From: Blastomonas sp. AAP53
GTDB taxonomy: Bacteria > Pseudomonadota > Alphaproteobacteria > Sphingomonadales > Sphingomonadaceae
NCBI RefSeq assembly: GCF_000331245.1
Contig: NZ_ANFZ01000006.1
Span: 248,001-312,000 of the forward strand
DNA: 64,000 nucleotides
Reading direction: 5' to 3'
Made by a program: the position numbers and the translations under genes. Under the pieces are notes generated by a model. The model was not told the origin of the DNA and made no database searches. It was given only the letters and a program-made list of their open reading frames with translations. Every line of letters starts with the position of its first letter. Position 1 is the stretch's first letter. This document shows positions 8,850-16,190 of this stretch, piece by piece.

Positions 8850-9425
8850 TCAATGAACCTTATAGGGTGCACCGGCGGCGCTGGCCGTCGAGGGCACAAC
8901 GTTCTGATCGACATAATCGCTGTTTTCGTCCGCCGCATTGACGGGGACGTTCTTGTTGCGACGGCTCAACGCGACCGCAGCGGCAATCAGGGCAATCCCG
9001 CCTGCTGCCAGGCCCAGGGCCAGAGCCGGATGGGCACGCGCCTGCTGCGCCGCATAGCGGCTGTTTTCGCTGACCTTCTCCGAAAGTTCACGCGCAGCAA
9101 CAGACAGACGCTCGGTCGCGTCGTGCGCGAACTCTTCTGCCTTGTCGCGCAACGGGCCAATCTCGTTGGTCAAGGACTTTGCGTTGTCCGAAATGATCGT
9201 CGCTGCTGCGTTCGCATTGCGACGCGCCAGATCGGAAGCGATGCGCGCATTCTCCGCGATCACATCTCCGGCCATCTTGGCGGTTTCGGTCGCCTTGGTA
9301 CGCAGTTCTTCACGGTTCTCGTTGACCGATGCAAAGGCGCTGGTCGCCTCGGCGCGTGCGCGCTCTGCAAGGTTCAGCGCATCTTCCTTGATCCGCGCGG
9401 CGGCAGTCTTGATGGCGTCACTCAT
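8850..9425 (-). CDS. DUF883/YqjD-like membrane-anchored helical protein
   Basis: A 191-aa protein of long, alanine- and charge-rich amphipathic helices (residues 5-130) followed by a single membrane segment at about 134-153, introduced by RAHPALALGLAAGG and closed by LSRRNK. That C-terminal layout resembles DUF883 proteins such as YqjD/ElaB, which in E. coli are stationary-phase, ribosome-associated inner-membrane proteins; the similarity is architectural and phasin-like proteins are an alternative. The start ATG at 9425 follows AAGGAG. Upstream at 9484-9508 is GGAAC-N16-CGTA, a match to EcfG promoters, so the gene is probably part of the general stress regulon controlled by the phyR/nepR locus in this same window. 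Confidence 0.7.
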   Translation of the reverse strand: MSDAIKTAAARIKEDALNLAERARAEATSAFASVNENREELRTKATETAKMAGDVIAENARIASDLARRNANAAATIISDNAKSLTNEIGPLRDKAEEFAHDATERLSVAARELSEKVSENSRYAAQQARAHPALALGLAAGGIALIAAAVALSRRNKNVPVNAADENSDYVDQNVVPSTASAAGAPYKVH

Positions 9426-9483
9426 GGTCGTCTCCTTATTGTCGGGCCGGACACGCGCAGAGCATCTCCAGCATCGCAACCAA

Positions 9484-9508
9484 TACGCCGCGATTTTGGC
9501 TTTGTTCC
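9484..9508 (-). promoter_or_regulatory. EcfG-type stress promoter for the DUF883-like gene
   Basis: Read on the minus strand the sequence is GGAAC, 16 nt, CGTA. The known EcfG consensus in alphaproteobacteria is GGAAC-N16/17-CGTT, so only one base differs. It lies about 58 nt upstream of the ATG at 9425 with a good ribosome site in between. Confidence 0.6.
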
Positions 9509-9550
9509 CTCGGCATCGACCAGAATGTCATTTCTTTCGATGACCAGACG

Positions 9551-9583
9551 CAAAAACGGCCACCGGATCGCTCCGGTGGCCGT
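9551..9583 (-). terminator. terminator of the sulP operon
   Basis: A perfect 12-bp stem ACGGCCACCGGA / TCCGGTGGCCGT with loop TCGC; on the minus strand it is followed by a T run. It lies just after the stop of the SulP gene at 9617. Confidence 0.85.
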
Positions 9584-9616
9584 CTTCATCATTGCCCAGA
9601 TGTTATGCCTGTTGGT

Positions 9617-11242
9617 TCAGGCAGCCGGTTCAAGCACCGGCTGGGCTTTTTTTGGCCCGTCTCCCGGTCCATCGTGACCACCATTGTTGTCGGTGGCGTC
9701 CTGCATCTTCTGATACGGAGAGGCATAGCGGTCCCGCAAGTCCTTCCACTCCATGACCATCGTGCCGCCGGTTGCATTGTGCTGCTTTTCCCATGCGCCC
9801 AGCATGTCGAGACAGGCGTGATCGATATGATCAAGATGTTCGACATGGACGTGCACTTCGCGGCCCGACTTCACCGTCTCCAGCACGCTGGCCAGCCGCG
9901 GGATCGAGAAGAACGTGGCGGAGCCATGCAGGAAGACATCGGTACGGTTGGCCATCTCGTCATCTTCCAGATCAACCCGAACGTGCGTGAAGGTGTAGAC
10001 GACCTTCGCCGTTGCCAGCACGAAGCCGATGATGACGCCGGTGAGCAGATCAAACACCACGATGCCGCCCAGAGTGGCGAAATAGATGACCAGCTCGACC
10101 TTGCCATAGGTGGCGATTTTCTTGATCTGCGCGATGTTGACCAGCTTGTAGCCGGTGTAGACCAGGATCGCGGCGAGGGCGGAGGTCGGAATATAGGCGA
10201 GCAGCCAGGGCAGGGCGGCCACCGTGCCGAGGATCCACACGCCATGCATGATCGCCGAAAGCCGCGACTTGCCGCCGGCCTGGACGTTCGCCGAAGAGCG
10301 CACGATCACGCCCGTCATGGGGAGCGCACCCACGGTACCGCACAGCATGTTGCCGATGCCCTGCGCGCGCAGTTCCTTGTCATACTTGGTGCGCGGGCCG
10401 GTGTGCATCTGGTCGACAGCCGTCGCGCACAGCAGCGTCTCGGCACTGGCGACGAAGGCAAAGACGACGCCCAGCAGGATGATGTCCATCGAGAGGCCGC
10501 GCTGCAACGCTTCCATCGTGGGGATGTTGAGCGAGGCGACGATATTGTCGGGTACGGTCACCCGGTTGATGTCGAACCCGGCGAACAGGGCGACGAGCGT
10601 GCCCACGATCACCGCGATCAGCGGCGCGGGGACAACGGCCAGCGACTTGGGCTTGAACTGGTTCCAGATCAGGATCGCCGCGATCGTCGAAACACCGACG
10701 ATGGCCGCCAGATGATGGCTGTCCATCGCCATCGGGAACACCGCCTTGTAAATCGCTTCCGGGATCGACAACAGGTTTTCCAGACCGCTTCCACGCGGGC
10801 TGTCATCGATCATCACATGGAACTGCGACCCCAGGATCAGCACGCCGATCCCAGCCAGCATGCCGTGGATCACCGAAGGCGAGATCGCGCGGAACCACTG
10901 ACCGAGCCGGGCGACGCCGGCGACGAGCTGGAGCGCGCCAGCGATAAAGCCGACAACGCCCATCATGATCAGGCCATGTTCGTCGACCAGCTGGTAGCAT
11001 AACACCGCCAGGCCGGCAGCGGGGCCGCTGACCTGAAGCGGGGACCCGGCCAGCGATCCCACGACGATCCCGCCGATGATGCCGGTGATCAGACCGAGGG
11101 CCGGCGGCGCGCCCGATGCGATCGCGACGCCAAGGCACAGCGGCAGCGCCACCAGAAACACGACGACAGAAGCGAGCAGGTCTTGCGGCCAGCTCTTTTT
11201 CATCGTCTCAAATTCGCCCAACGGGGCTGTAGTCGCGGTCAT
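9617..11242 (-). CDS. SulP-family inorganic anion (probably bicarbonate) transporter with STAS domain
   Basis: A 541-aa SLC26/SulP transporter: membrane domain over about residues 15-410 beginning DLLASVVVFLVALPLCLGVA, with the SulP signature region LQVSGPAAGLAVL, then a reduced C-terminal STAS domain (region around SATFFSIPRLASVLE and HVEHLDHIDHACLDML). It lies 39 nt after a beta-carbonic anhydrase, which strongly suggests bicarbonate rather than sulfate as the substrate (inference). Three ATG codons are adjacent at 11248, 11245 and 11242; the AGGAG site is ideally spaced only for the third. Confidence 0.88.
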   Translation of the reverse strand: MTATTAPLGEFETMKKSWPQDLLASVVVFLVALPLCLGVAIASGAPPALGLITGIIGGIVVGSLAGSPLQVSGPAAGLAVLCYQLVDEHGLIMMGVVGFIAGALQLVAGVARLGQWFRAISPSVIHGMLAGIGVLILGSQFHVMIDDSPRGSGLENLLSIPEAIYKAVFPMAMDSHHLAAIVGVSTIAAILIWNQFKPKSLAVVPAPLIAVIVGTLVALFAGFDINRVTVPDNIVASLNIPTMEALQRGLSMDIILLGVVFAFVASAETLLCATAVDQMHTGPRTKYDKELRAQGIGNMLCGTVGALPMTGVIVRSSANVQAGGKSRLSAIMHGVWILGTVAALPWLLAYIPTSALAAILVYTGYKLVNIAQIKKIATYGKVELVIYFATLGGIVVFDLLTGVIIGFVLATAKVVYTFTHVRVDLEDDEMANRTDVFLHGSATFFSIPRLASVLETVKSGREVHVHVEHLDHIDHACLDMLGAWEKQHNATGGTMVMEWKDLRDRYASPYQKMQDATDNNGGHDGPGDGPKKAQPVLEPAA

Positions 11243-11281
11243 CATCATGCTCCTGGGGGCAGGGAGGTTATGCTGAAATTA

Positions 11282-11953
11282 TCAGGCAGCACATTCGTGT
11301 TTGGCAAGCGCTATCGCCGCCATCTCGCTGGCGTAATGTTCATGGACTGGGATGAACGTCTCTGTTTCCGCGTGATATGCCTTCACATCGCCGGTGCGGA
11401 TGTCATACACCCAGCCGTGCAGCTGAAGTTCGCCTGCTGCCATGCGCGCCGCGACCGACGGATGGGTTTTCAGGTGGTTGAGCTGAAGGATGACGTTCTG
11501 CTCGAGCAGCAGGTTCATCTTGCCGGCTTCATCGAGATCGGCACCGATGTGGTTGACCACTTCAACGGCAGCGCGGGTATAGCCCAGCCACTCGCGGACA
11601 TGGGGCAGGCTGTCGAGACCAGCCAGGTTCATCGCGCCCTTCATCGCACCGCATTCGGTATGGCCGCAGACAACAATGTGCGGAACCTTGAGCGCAGCGA
11701 CTGCAAATTCGATCGATGCGGTCATGCCGCCGGTCTGCTGCGTGTGTGGCGGAACGATGTTGCCCGCGTTGCGGCAGATGAACAGCTCGCCCGGCTCGGT
11801 CTGGGTGATCATCGCGGTTTCGATGCGCGAGTCAGAGCAGGTGATGAACAGGGCTTCGGGTGACTGGCCCTTGGCCAGGCTTTCGAACAGCTCCTGCTTT
11901 TCAGGGAAGACTTCGGTCTGAAAGCGGACAACGCCGGCGGCGAAATGGGGCAT
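11282..11953 (-). CDS. beta-class carbonic anhydrase
   Basis: A 223-aa cytoplasmic enzyme interconverting CO2 and bicarbonate. All zinc ligands and the dyad are readable: Cys39-x-Asp41-x-Arg43 in FITCSDSRI, and His98 and Cys101 in VVCGHTECGAM. It is the middle gene of an arsR - carbonic anhydrase - sulP operon (35-nt and 39-nt gaps, all minus), consistent with a dedicated CO2/bicarbonate supply for carboxylation reactions such as fatty acid and oxaloacetate synthesis. Confidence 0.96.
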   Translation of the reverse strand: MPHFAAGVVRFQTEVFPEKQELFESLAKGQSPEALFITCSDSRIETAMITQTEPGELFICRNAGNIVPPHTQQTGGMTASIEFAVAALKVPHIVVCGHTECGAMKGAMNLAGLDSLPHVREWLGYTRAAVEVVNHIGADLDEAGKMNLLLEQNVILQLNHLKTHPSVAARMAAGELQLHGWVYDIRTGDVKAYHAETETFIPVHEHYASEMAAIALAKHECAA

Positions 11954-11988
11954 GGGGAGGCTCCTTTGAGGCTATATGGGGAGGACGA

Positions 11989-12330
11989 TCAGGACCAGAG
12001 TTCGCGAACCTCGCGAAGTTCTCCGGCCAAAGCGGCTGGAGCGCGGGCCTCGACAAAGGCAAGTCCGTCGGTAATCCAGCCGGCAATCTGCGGCTGAGCC
12101 AGGCGATAGAGGTGCTGGCGACCAAGGCGCCGTTCCTCCACCATCCGCGCAGTACGCAGCAGGCTGAGGTGCTGGGATAGCCGGGTAGGGGGAAGATTCA
12201 GCTTCTCCGCCAACGTGTTCACATCGCACTCGCCGGTGCGCAGTTCCTCGATCAGACGAATCCGGTCAGGATGCGCGATCAGCTTGAAGACTTCGGCCAA
12301 CTCACGGGCAATGTGGACGCGCTGGGGCAT
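11989..12330 (-). CDS. ArsR-family transcriptional regulator
   Basis: A 113-aa winged-helix repressor: VFKLIAHPDRIRLIEELR is the ArsR entry signature and LPPTRLSQHLSLLRTARMV the recognition helix region. No CxC metal site is present (the ArsR alpha-3 motif CVC is replaced; the only cysteine is Cys35 in TGECDVNTL), so it does not look like a classical metal sensor. It heads the carbonic anhydrase/SulP operon and probably controls it. A palindrome, CTGCAAATATATGCAG, lies 44 nt upstream. Confidence 0.9.
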   Translation of the reverse strand: MPQRVHIARELAEVFKLIAHPDRIRLIEELRTGECDVNTLAEKLNLPPTRLSQHLSLLRTARMVEERRLGRQHLYRLAQPQIAGWITDGLAFVEARAPAALAGELREVRELWS

Positions 12331-12373
12331 GCCCTCAAGTTAGGGTTAGCCTGTAACCTTCGTCAATCCATAC

Positions 12374-12389
12374 CTGCAAATATATGCAG
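12374..12389. promoter_or_regulatory. candidate ArsR operator
   Basis: CTGCAAATATATGCAG, a 5-bp inverted repeat around an AT-rich centre, lies in the promoter region of the arsR-carbonic anhydrase-sulP operon. Dyads of this size are typical ArsR-family operators. A -35-like TTGACG and a -10-like CTAACT with 17-nt spacing occur just downstream (12366 to 12338, minus strand) but would leave almost no leader, so the exact promoter is open. Confidence 0.45.
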
Positions 12390-12416
12390 ATGTTACGGTA
12401 ACTCAGCCCGCCAGGC

Positions 12417-13856
12417 TCAACGAAATGGGGGTTCGTTGAACGCGCGCAGCTTGCGGCTGTGGAGGCTGTTCGTCTCCTGCCGCAGGATTTCGCAGGTGCG
12501 GATGCCAATCTGCATGTGTGCCGCGATCGCCTCTTCATAGAAGCGATTCGCCTGACCCGGCAGCTTGAGCTCTCCATGCAGCGGCTTGTCAGACACGCAC
12601 AGCAGCGTGCCGTAGGGGACGCGGAAGCGATAGCCTTGGGCGGCGATGGTGGCGCTTTCCATGTCGATCGCTACCGCGCGCGACTGCGAGAAACGCAGCG
12701 CGCTGGCCGAATAGCGCAACTCCCAGTTGCGGTCGTCGGTGGTGACCACCGTGCCGGTGCGCATCCGCCGCTTGAGGTCGGCGCCGCTGGTGCCCGAGAT
12801 CTCCTCGGCTGCACCGGCCAGCGCCTGCTGGATCTCTGCGATCGGCGGGATGGGAATTTCAGGTGGCAGCACCTCGTCCATGATGTGGTCGTCGCGCAGA
12901 TAGGCGTGGGCGAGAACATAGTCGCCGATCCGCTGGGTGGGGCGAAGGCCGCCGCAATGGCCGATCATCAACCACACTTCAGGCCGCAGCACCGCCAAGT
13001 GATCGGTGATCGTCTTGGCATTGGAAGGGCCAACGCCGATGTTGACCAGGGTGATGCCACCAAAGTCCGGTGCGATCAGGTGATAGGCGGGCATCTGGTG
13101 CCGCCGCCACGCGCTATCGGCGACGAGCTGGCTGGGGTCGGCGCCGGATTGATCGGTGTACAGTCCGCCTGCGCCAGACAGGGCGGTATAATGGCCCTTG
13201 CCGATCTGGCTGCATGCCCAGCCGACGAATTCGTCGACATAGCGATGGTAGTTGGTGAACAGGATGAAGCGTTGCACATGCTCCGGCGGCGTGCCGGTGT
13301 AATGCCGCAGCCGCGCCAGCGAGAAATCGGTGCGCAACCCATCGAACAGCGACAATGGTCGCTCTGACCCATGACCGAATGACAGGAAACCGTCAGCGAT
13401 CTCGTCGCCGATATCGGCCAGCTCGGTTGTCGGGAAATACCGCGCCAGCTCAAGCGGCGTGATGGTCCCCAGACCAGATCCGGAAAGCCCGTCGAGCACG
13501 TAGGGAAAGGGGATTTCCTGCTGGCTTGGGCCGACCGACATGGTCACATCGTAATTTTCGCGCAGCAGGGTCAGCTGCTCGGTAAGATAGTCGGCAAACA
13601 GCCGCGGGCGGGTTACCGTGGTGGAATAGACGCCCTGGGCGTTGAGCCGTCCGAACGATAGCCCGGGCACCGTGCCATGTTCATGGCCATCATATTCGAC
13701 CCGCAGCAGCGGATAGCTGAACGCGCCGTTGAGGCGAAGGGCGGGATCGGGCGGGGTGCCATGATCGACAAACGCGCGAATGGCAGACTGCAGATTGGCG
13801 ACGGAGCGTTCGTAATGCTCGGTCAACTGATCGATGATTGTTTCGATGGTGCTCAT
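12417..13856 (-). CDS. amn: AMP nucleosidase
   Basis: A 479-aa enzyme that hydrolyses AMP to adenine and ribose 5-phosphate, controlling the adenylate pool. It has the long N-terminal Amn domain (MSTIETIIDQLTEHYERSV..) and a C-terminal nucleoside-phosphorylase-type domain with GVGPSNAKTITDHLAVLRP and AVAIDMESATIAAQGY. The ATG at 13856 matches family starts; in-frame codons further upstream to 14051 run into the divergent gene's promoter and coding start. It is transcribed alone, divergently from the YbjN gene. Confidence 0.94.
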   Translation of the reverse strand: MSTIETIIDQLTEHYERSVANLQSAIRAFVDHGTPPDPALRLNGAFSYPLLRVEYDGHEHGTVPGLSFGRLNAQGVYSTTVTRPRLFADYLTEQLTLLRENYDVTMSVGPSQQEIPFPYVLDGLSGSGLGTITPLELARYFPTTELADIGDEIADGFLSFGHGSERPLSLFDGLRTDFSLARLRHYTGTPPEHVQRFILFTNYHRYVDEFVGWACSQIGKGHYTALSGAGGLYTDQSGADPSQLVADSAWRRHQMPAYHLIAPDFGGITLVNIGVGPSNAKTITDHLAVLRPEVWLMIGHCGGLRPTQRIGDYVLAHAYLRDDHIMDEVLPPEIPIPPIAEIQQALAGAAEEISGTSGADLKRRMRTGTVVTTDDRNWELRYSASALRFSQSRAVAIDMESATIAAQGYRFRVPYGTLLCVSDKPLHGELKLPGQANRFYEEAIAAHMQIGIRTCEILRQETNSLHSRKLRAFNEPPFR

Positions 13857-13978
13857 GTTCAGCGCATAACGACATTCAATGCCGAATTCAATCGGCTCGC
13901 CGGAACGCGATTCCAGGCTGTTGCAAGCGGGCGGGCGCCGCCTATGATGACGCAAAGCACAGGCGAGGGGATAGAGCG

Positions 13979-14539
13979 ATGACCATGCTGAACACAGGCT
14001 CGACGTTTCTTGGACGTTGCGTCCTGGCCGCAGCTGCCTTGACCATGACAACCGGTTGGGCGCACGCGCAGGGGGCGGCCGCAGGCAACGCCGATGACCG
14101 TGTCGAGGTCAATGCCTTCACCCCTGCCAGCGTGCGCGAGATCCTGGCTCCGTTTGGCGCTGCAGTGACCATCGCGGATCGGCAGACCCCCGAGGGACGC
14201 CCGTTTGTCGAGGCGAGCTTTGGTCAGCTCAAGATCAACATGTTCTTCACAGCCTGCCCGCCGAACGAGCCCAACCAGTGCCAGGGGCTGTATCTGCTGT
14301 CGTTCTGGCCCAAGCCTGCAGAGCGCAATCCGCAGAACCTCGCGCAGGCCGCCGGCGATTTCAACCGGATGTACGAATTCAGCAAGGCCGGCATCTCGGT
14401 TGCCGGCGAACCCTTTGTCGCCCGCTATCTGATCAGCGATTTCGGGGTGAAGCGGGGCACGCTGCGGCGCGAGGTGACCAACTTCGTCGTGCTGGCCCAG
14501 AGGTTCAATCAGGAAGTCGTCTCGCCGCCCGTGCAATGA
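13979..14539 (+). CDS. exported YbjN-domain protein
   Basis: A 186-aa protein with a signal peptide (about residues 1-30, ending TTGWAHA) and a YbjN-type domain; the segments FNRMYEFSKAGISVAGEPFV and LRREVTNFVVLAQRF match the usual end of this fold. YbjN proteins resemble type III secretion chaperones in fold; the exported version has no assigned function. Start ATG at 13979. Other members in alphaproteobacteria are short periplasmic proteins with two conserved cysteines; here the pair lies in FFTACPPNEPNQCQGL. Confidence 0.72.
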   Translation: MTMLNTGSTFLGRCVLAAAALTMTTGWAHAQGAAAGNADDRVEVNAFTPASVREILAPFGAAVTIADRQTPEGRPFVEASFGQLKINMFFTACPPNEPNQCQGLYLLSFWPKPAERNPQNLAQAAGDFNRMYEFSKAGISVAGEPFVARYLISDFGVKRGTLRREVTNFVVLAQRFNQEVVSPPVQ

Positions 14540-14588
14540 TCCTTGCACAGACAGATGGGCACAAGATGACCAACGAAAGGTGGGATCA

Positions 14589-14669
14589 ATGAACCGGAAG
14601 GGATTTGCGTTGATAGCGGCACTGGCCGCCGTTGTGCTGGGATGCATGGTGGCACTCGGCGTGCTTTGA
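14589..14669 (+). CDS. possible 26-aa hydrophobic micro-protein
   Basis: ATG at 14589 preceded by AAAGGTGGGATCA encodes 26 residues beginning MNRKGFALIAALAAVVLGCM and closing with TGA at 14667. It has two basic residues, then one hydrophobic helix, like a minimal membrane peptide or a bare signal/lipobox peptide (VVLGC). It lies 49 nt after the YbjN stop and just before the terminator at 14702, so it could be the last cistron of that transcript. No family recognised; may be chance. Confidence 0.35.
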   Translation: MNRKGFALIAALAAVVLGCMVALGVL

Positions 14670-14701
14670 CCCGGATTGTCTCATCGGCTGCGATGCCCAA
14701 C

Positions 14702-14737
14702 AAAAAAGCCGGGCTCCATCGCTGGAACCCGGCTTTT
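14702..14737. terminator. bidirectional terminator between YbjN and rplI
   Basis: AAAAGCCGGG and CCCGGCTTTT plus inner TCCA/TGGA form a long stem around a TCGC loop, with A runs on the left and T runs on the right, so it can terminate both the plus-strand YbjN transcript and the minus-strand ribosomal operon. Confidence 0.85.
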
Positions 14738-14759
14738 CGTGATTGGCTGTGAAGCCCGA

Positions 14760-15365
14760 TCAGGCGGCGTCTTCGCCGTCTTCTTCGGGTTCATCCGTCT
14801 GGATGAGGCCAGGCTCTGCATTGGGGTCGAACTTTTCGACGAACCCGGCAGGCTTCTGATCTTCTTCAAACATCTGCTGCATCACGTCGACACCGGCCTT
14901 CTGCAGCTCGGCTTCGTCGTCGCTGCGGGCGACGTTCACGGTGACGCTCACCGAAACTTCGGGGTGCAGCGCGATCTTGACCGGGAATACGCCCAGCGTC
15001 TTGATCGGACGTTCCAGAATGATCATCGCCTTGGTGACGGCGGTGGCACCATCTGCAACCAGCGCATCAGCGATGTCGCGAACCGAAACCGAGCCGTAAA
15101 GCTGGCCGCTGTTCGACGAGGCGCGGATGAGCACGACCTGCATGCCATCGACCGTTTCGGCGCGCTTGGCAGCTTCGTCGCGCTTGGCAACGTTTTCGGT
15201 TTCGATGCGCTCGCGGTTGGCTTCGAAGACCTTGCGGTTGGCTTCGTTGGCGCGCAGGGCCTTCTTGTTGGGCAACAGGAAGTTGCGGGCGTAGCCGTCC
15301 TTGACGGTGACGACGTCACCGATCGAGCCGAGCTTCTCGATCCGTTCGAGCAAAATGATCTGCAT
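14760..15365 (-). CDS. rplI: 50S ribosomal protein L9, C-terminally extended
   Basis: L9 binds 23S rRNA near the L1 stalk. The N-terminal domain MQIILLERIEKLGSIGDVV.. with DGYARNFLLPNKKAL and the C-terminal domain (GQLYGSVSVRDIADAL, EVSVSVTVNVARS) are complete by about residue 150. It is 201 aa long because of an acidic tail of about 50 residues ending DEPEEDGEDAA; E. coli L9 has 149. The tail is common in sphingomonads. Last gene of the rpsF-rpsR-rplI operon. Confidence 0.97.
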   Translation of the reverse strand: MQIILLERIEKLGSIGDVVTVKDGYARNFLLPNKKALRANEANRKVFEANRERIETENVAKRDEAAKRAETVDGMQVVLIRASSNSGQLYGSVSVRDIADALVADGATAVTKAMIILERPIKTLGVFPVKIALHPEVSVSVTVNVARSDDEAELQKAGVDVMQQMFEEDQKPAGFVEKFDPNAEPGLIQTDEPEEDGEDAA

Positions 15366-15377
15366 GTCTCTTGCTCC

Positions 15378-15602
15378 TTACTTCACGATGTACGGCAGCA
15401 GGCCGACGTGGCGTGCGCGCTTGATGGCCTTGGAAAGTTCACGCTGCTTCTTGCCGGAAACGGCAGTGATGCGGCTGGGAACGATCTTGCCGCGTTCGGA
15501 CATGAAGCCCTGAAGCAGGCGCACATCTTTGTAATCGATGGCGGGAGCGTTCTTGCCCGAAAACGGGCAGGACTTGCGGCGGCGGAAAAATGGGCGTGCC
15601 AT
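15378..15602 (-). CDS. rpsR: 30S ribosomal protein S18
   Basis: S18 (74 aa) pairs with S6 on the platform of the 30S subunit. [36 protein letters not shown] and [20 protein letters not shown] are near-invariant. It lies between rpsF and rplI with 12- and 20-nt gaps. Confidence 0.98.
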   Translation of the reverse strand: MARPFFRRRKSCPFSGKNAPAIDYKDVRLLQGFMSERGKIVPSRITAVSGKKQRELSKAIKRARHVGLLPYIVK

Positions 15603-15622
15603 GTGTCTTTATCCTTCCTGGC

Positions 15623-15982
15623 TCAAGCGTCGCGGTCGCGGCGGGGGCGACGTTCGCGGTCCTGCTTGCGCATCATCACCGACGGGCCGGATTCCAGCTC
15701 GTCAACGCGCACGGTCAGATAGCGGATGACATCTTCGTTGATCGACGTCTGGCGTTCCAGCTCGGCGACAACGCCAGCGGGGGCCTCGATGTTCAACAGC
15801 ACGAAATGTGCCTTGCGGTTCTTCTGGATCTTGTAGGCGAGGTTGCGCAGGCCCCAGGTCTCGGTCTTGGTGACCTTGCCTGCGTTCTGTTCGACAATCT
15901 CGGTTGCGGTCTGGGCCAGCGCGTCAACCTGGGCCTGTGACAGGTCCTGGCGCGCCAGAAAGACATGCTCGTAAAGCGGCAT
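15623..15982 (-). CDS. rpsF: 30S ribosomal protein S6
   Basis: S6 (119 aa) with [35 protein letters not shown] and [14 protein letters not shown]. The ATG at 15982 is 10 nt after AAGGAAG; a TTG two codons upstream is less likely. First gene of the operon with rpsR and rplI; the basic Arg-rich tail [15 protein letters not shown] is usual in alphaproteobacteria. Confidence 0.97.
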   Translation of the reverse strand: MPLYEHVFLARQDLSQAQVDALAQTATEIVEQNAGKVTKTETWGLRNLAYKIQKNRKAHFVLLNIEAPAGVVAELERQTSINEDVIRYLTVRVDELESGPSVMMRKQDRERRPRRDRDA

Positions 15983-16097
15983 GTGCAAGGCTTCCTTTGT
16001 TCATCTGCCGATCGCTGATGTGCGCACCATGCGACACACCCCTCCGGCTTTCTTCGATGCCCTCAAAAGACGTCAGTCGTCCGAAGGCAAGCGCCGG

Positions 16098-16125
16098 CTA
16101 ATACCCAAAAGGCGCAGGAAAGCAA
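16098..16125 (-). promoter_or_regulatory. candidate sigma-70-type promoter of the rpsF operon
   Basis: On the minus strand TTGCTT (-35) and TATTAG (-10) are separated by 16 nt in the 208-nt gap between the GGDEF gene and rpsF. It would give a leader of about 110 nt before the rpsF ATG, with several CCGG-containing segments that might fold. Confidence 0.4.
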
Positions 16126-16190
16126 GTGTGGAGGCAATAAAAAGCGGCATTGAGCTCGGGAAACCTTCTCTGGCGGCCTGGCAGCCTGAT

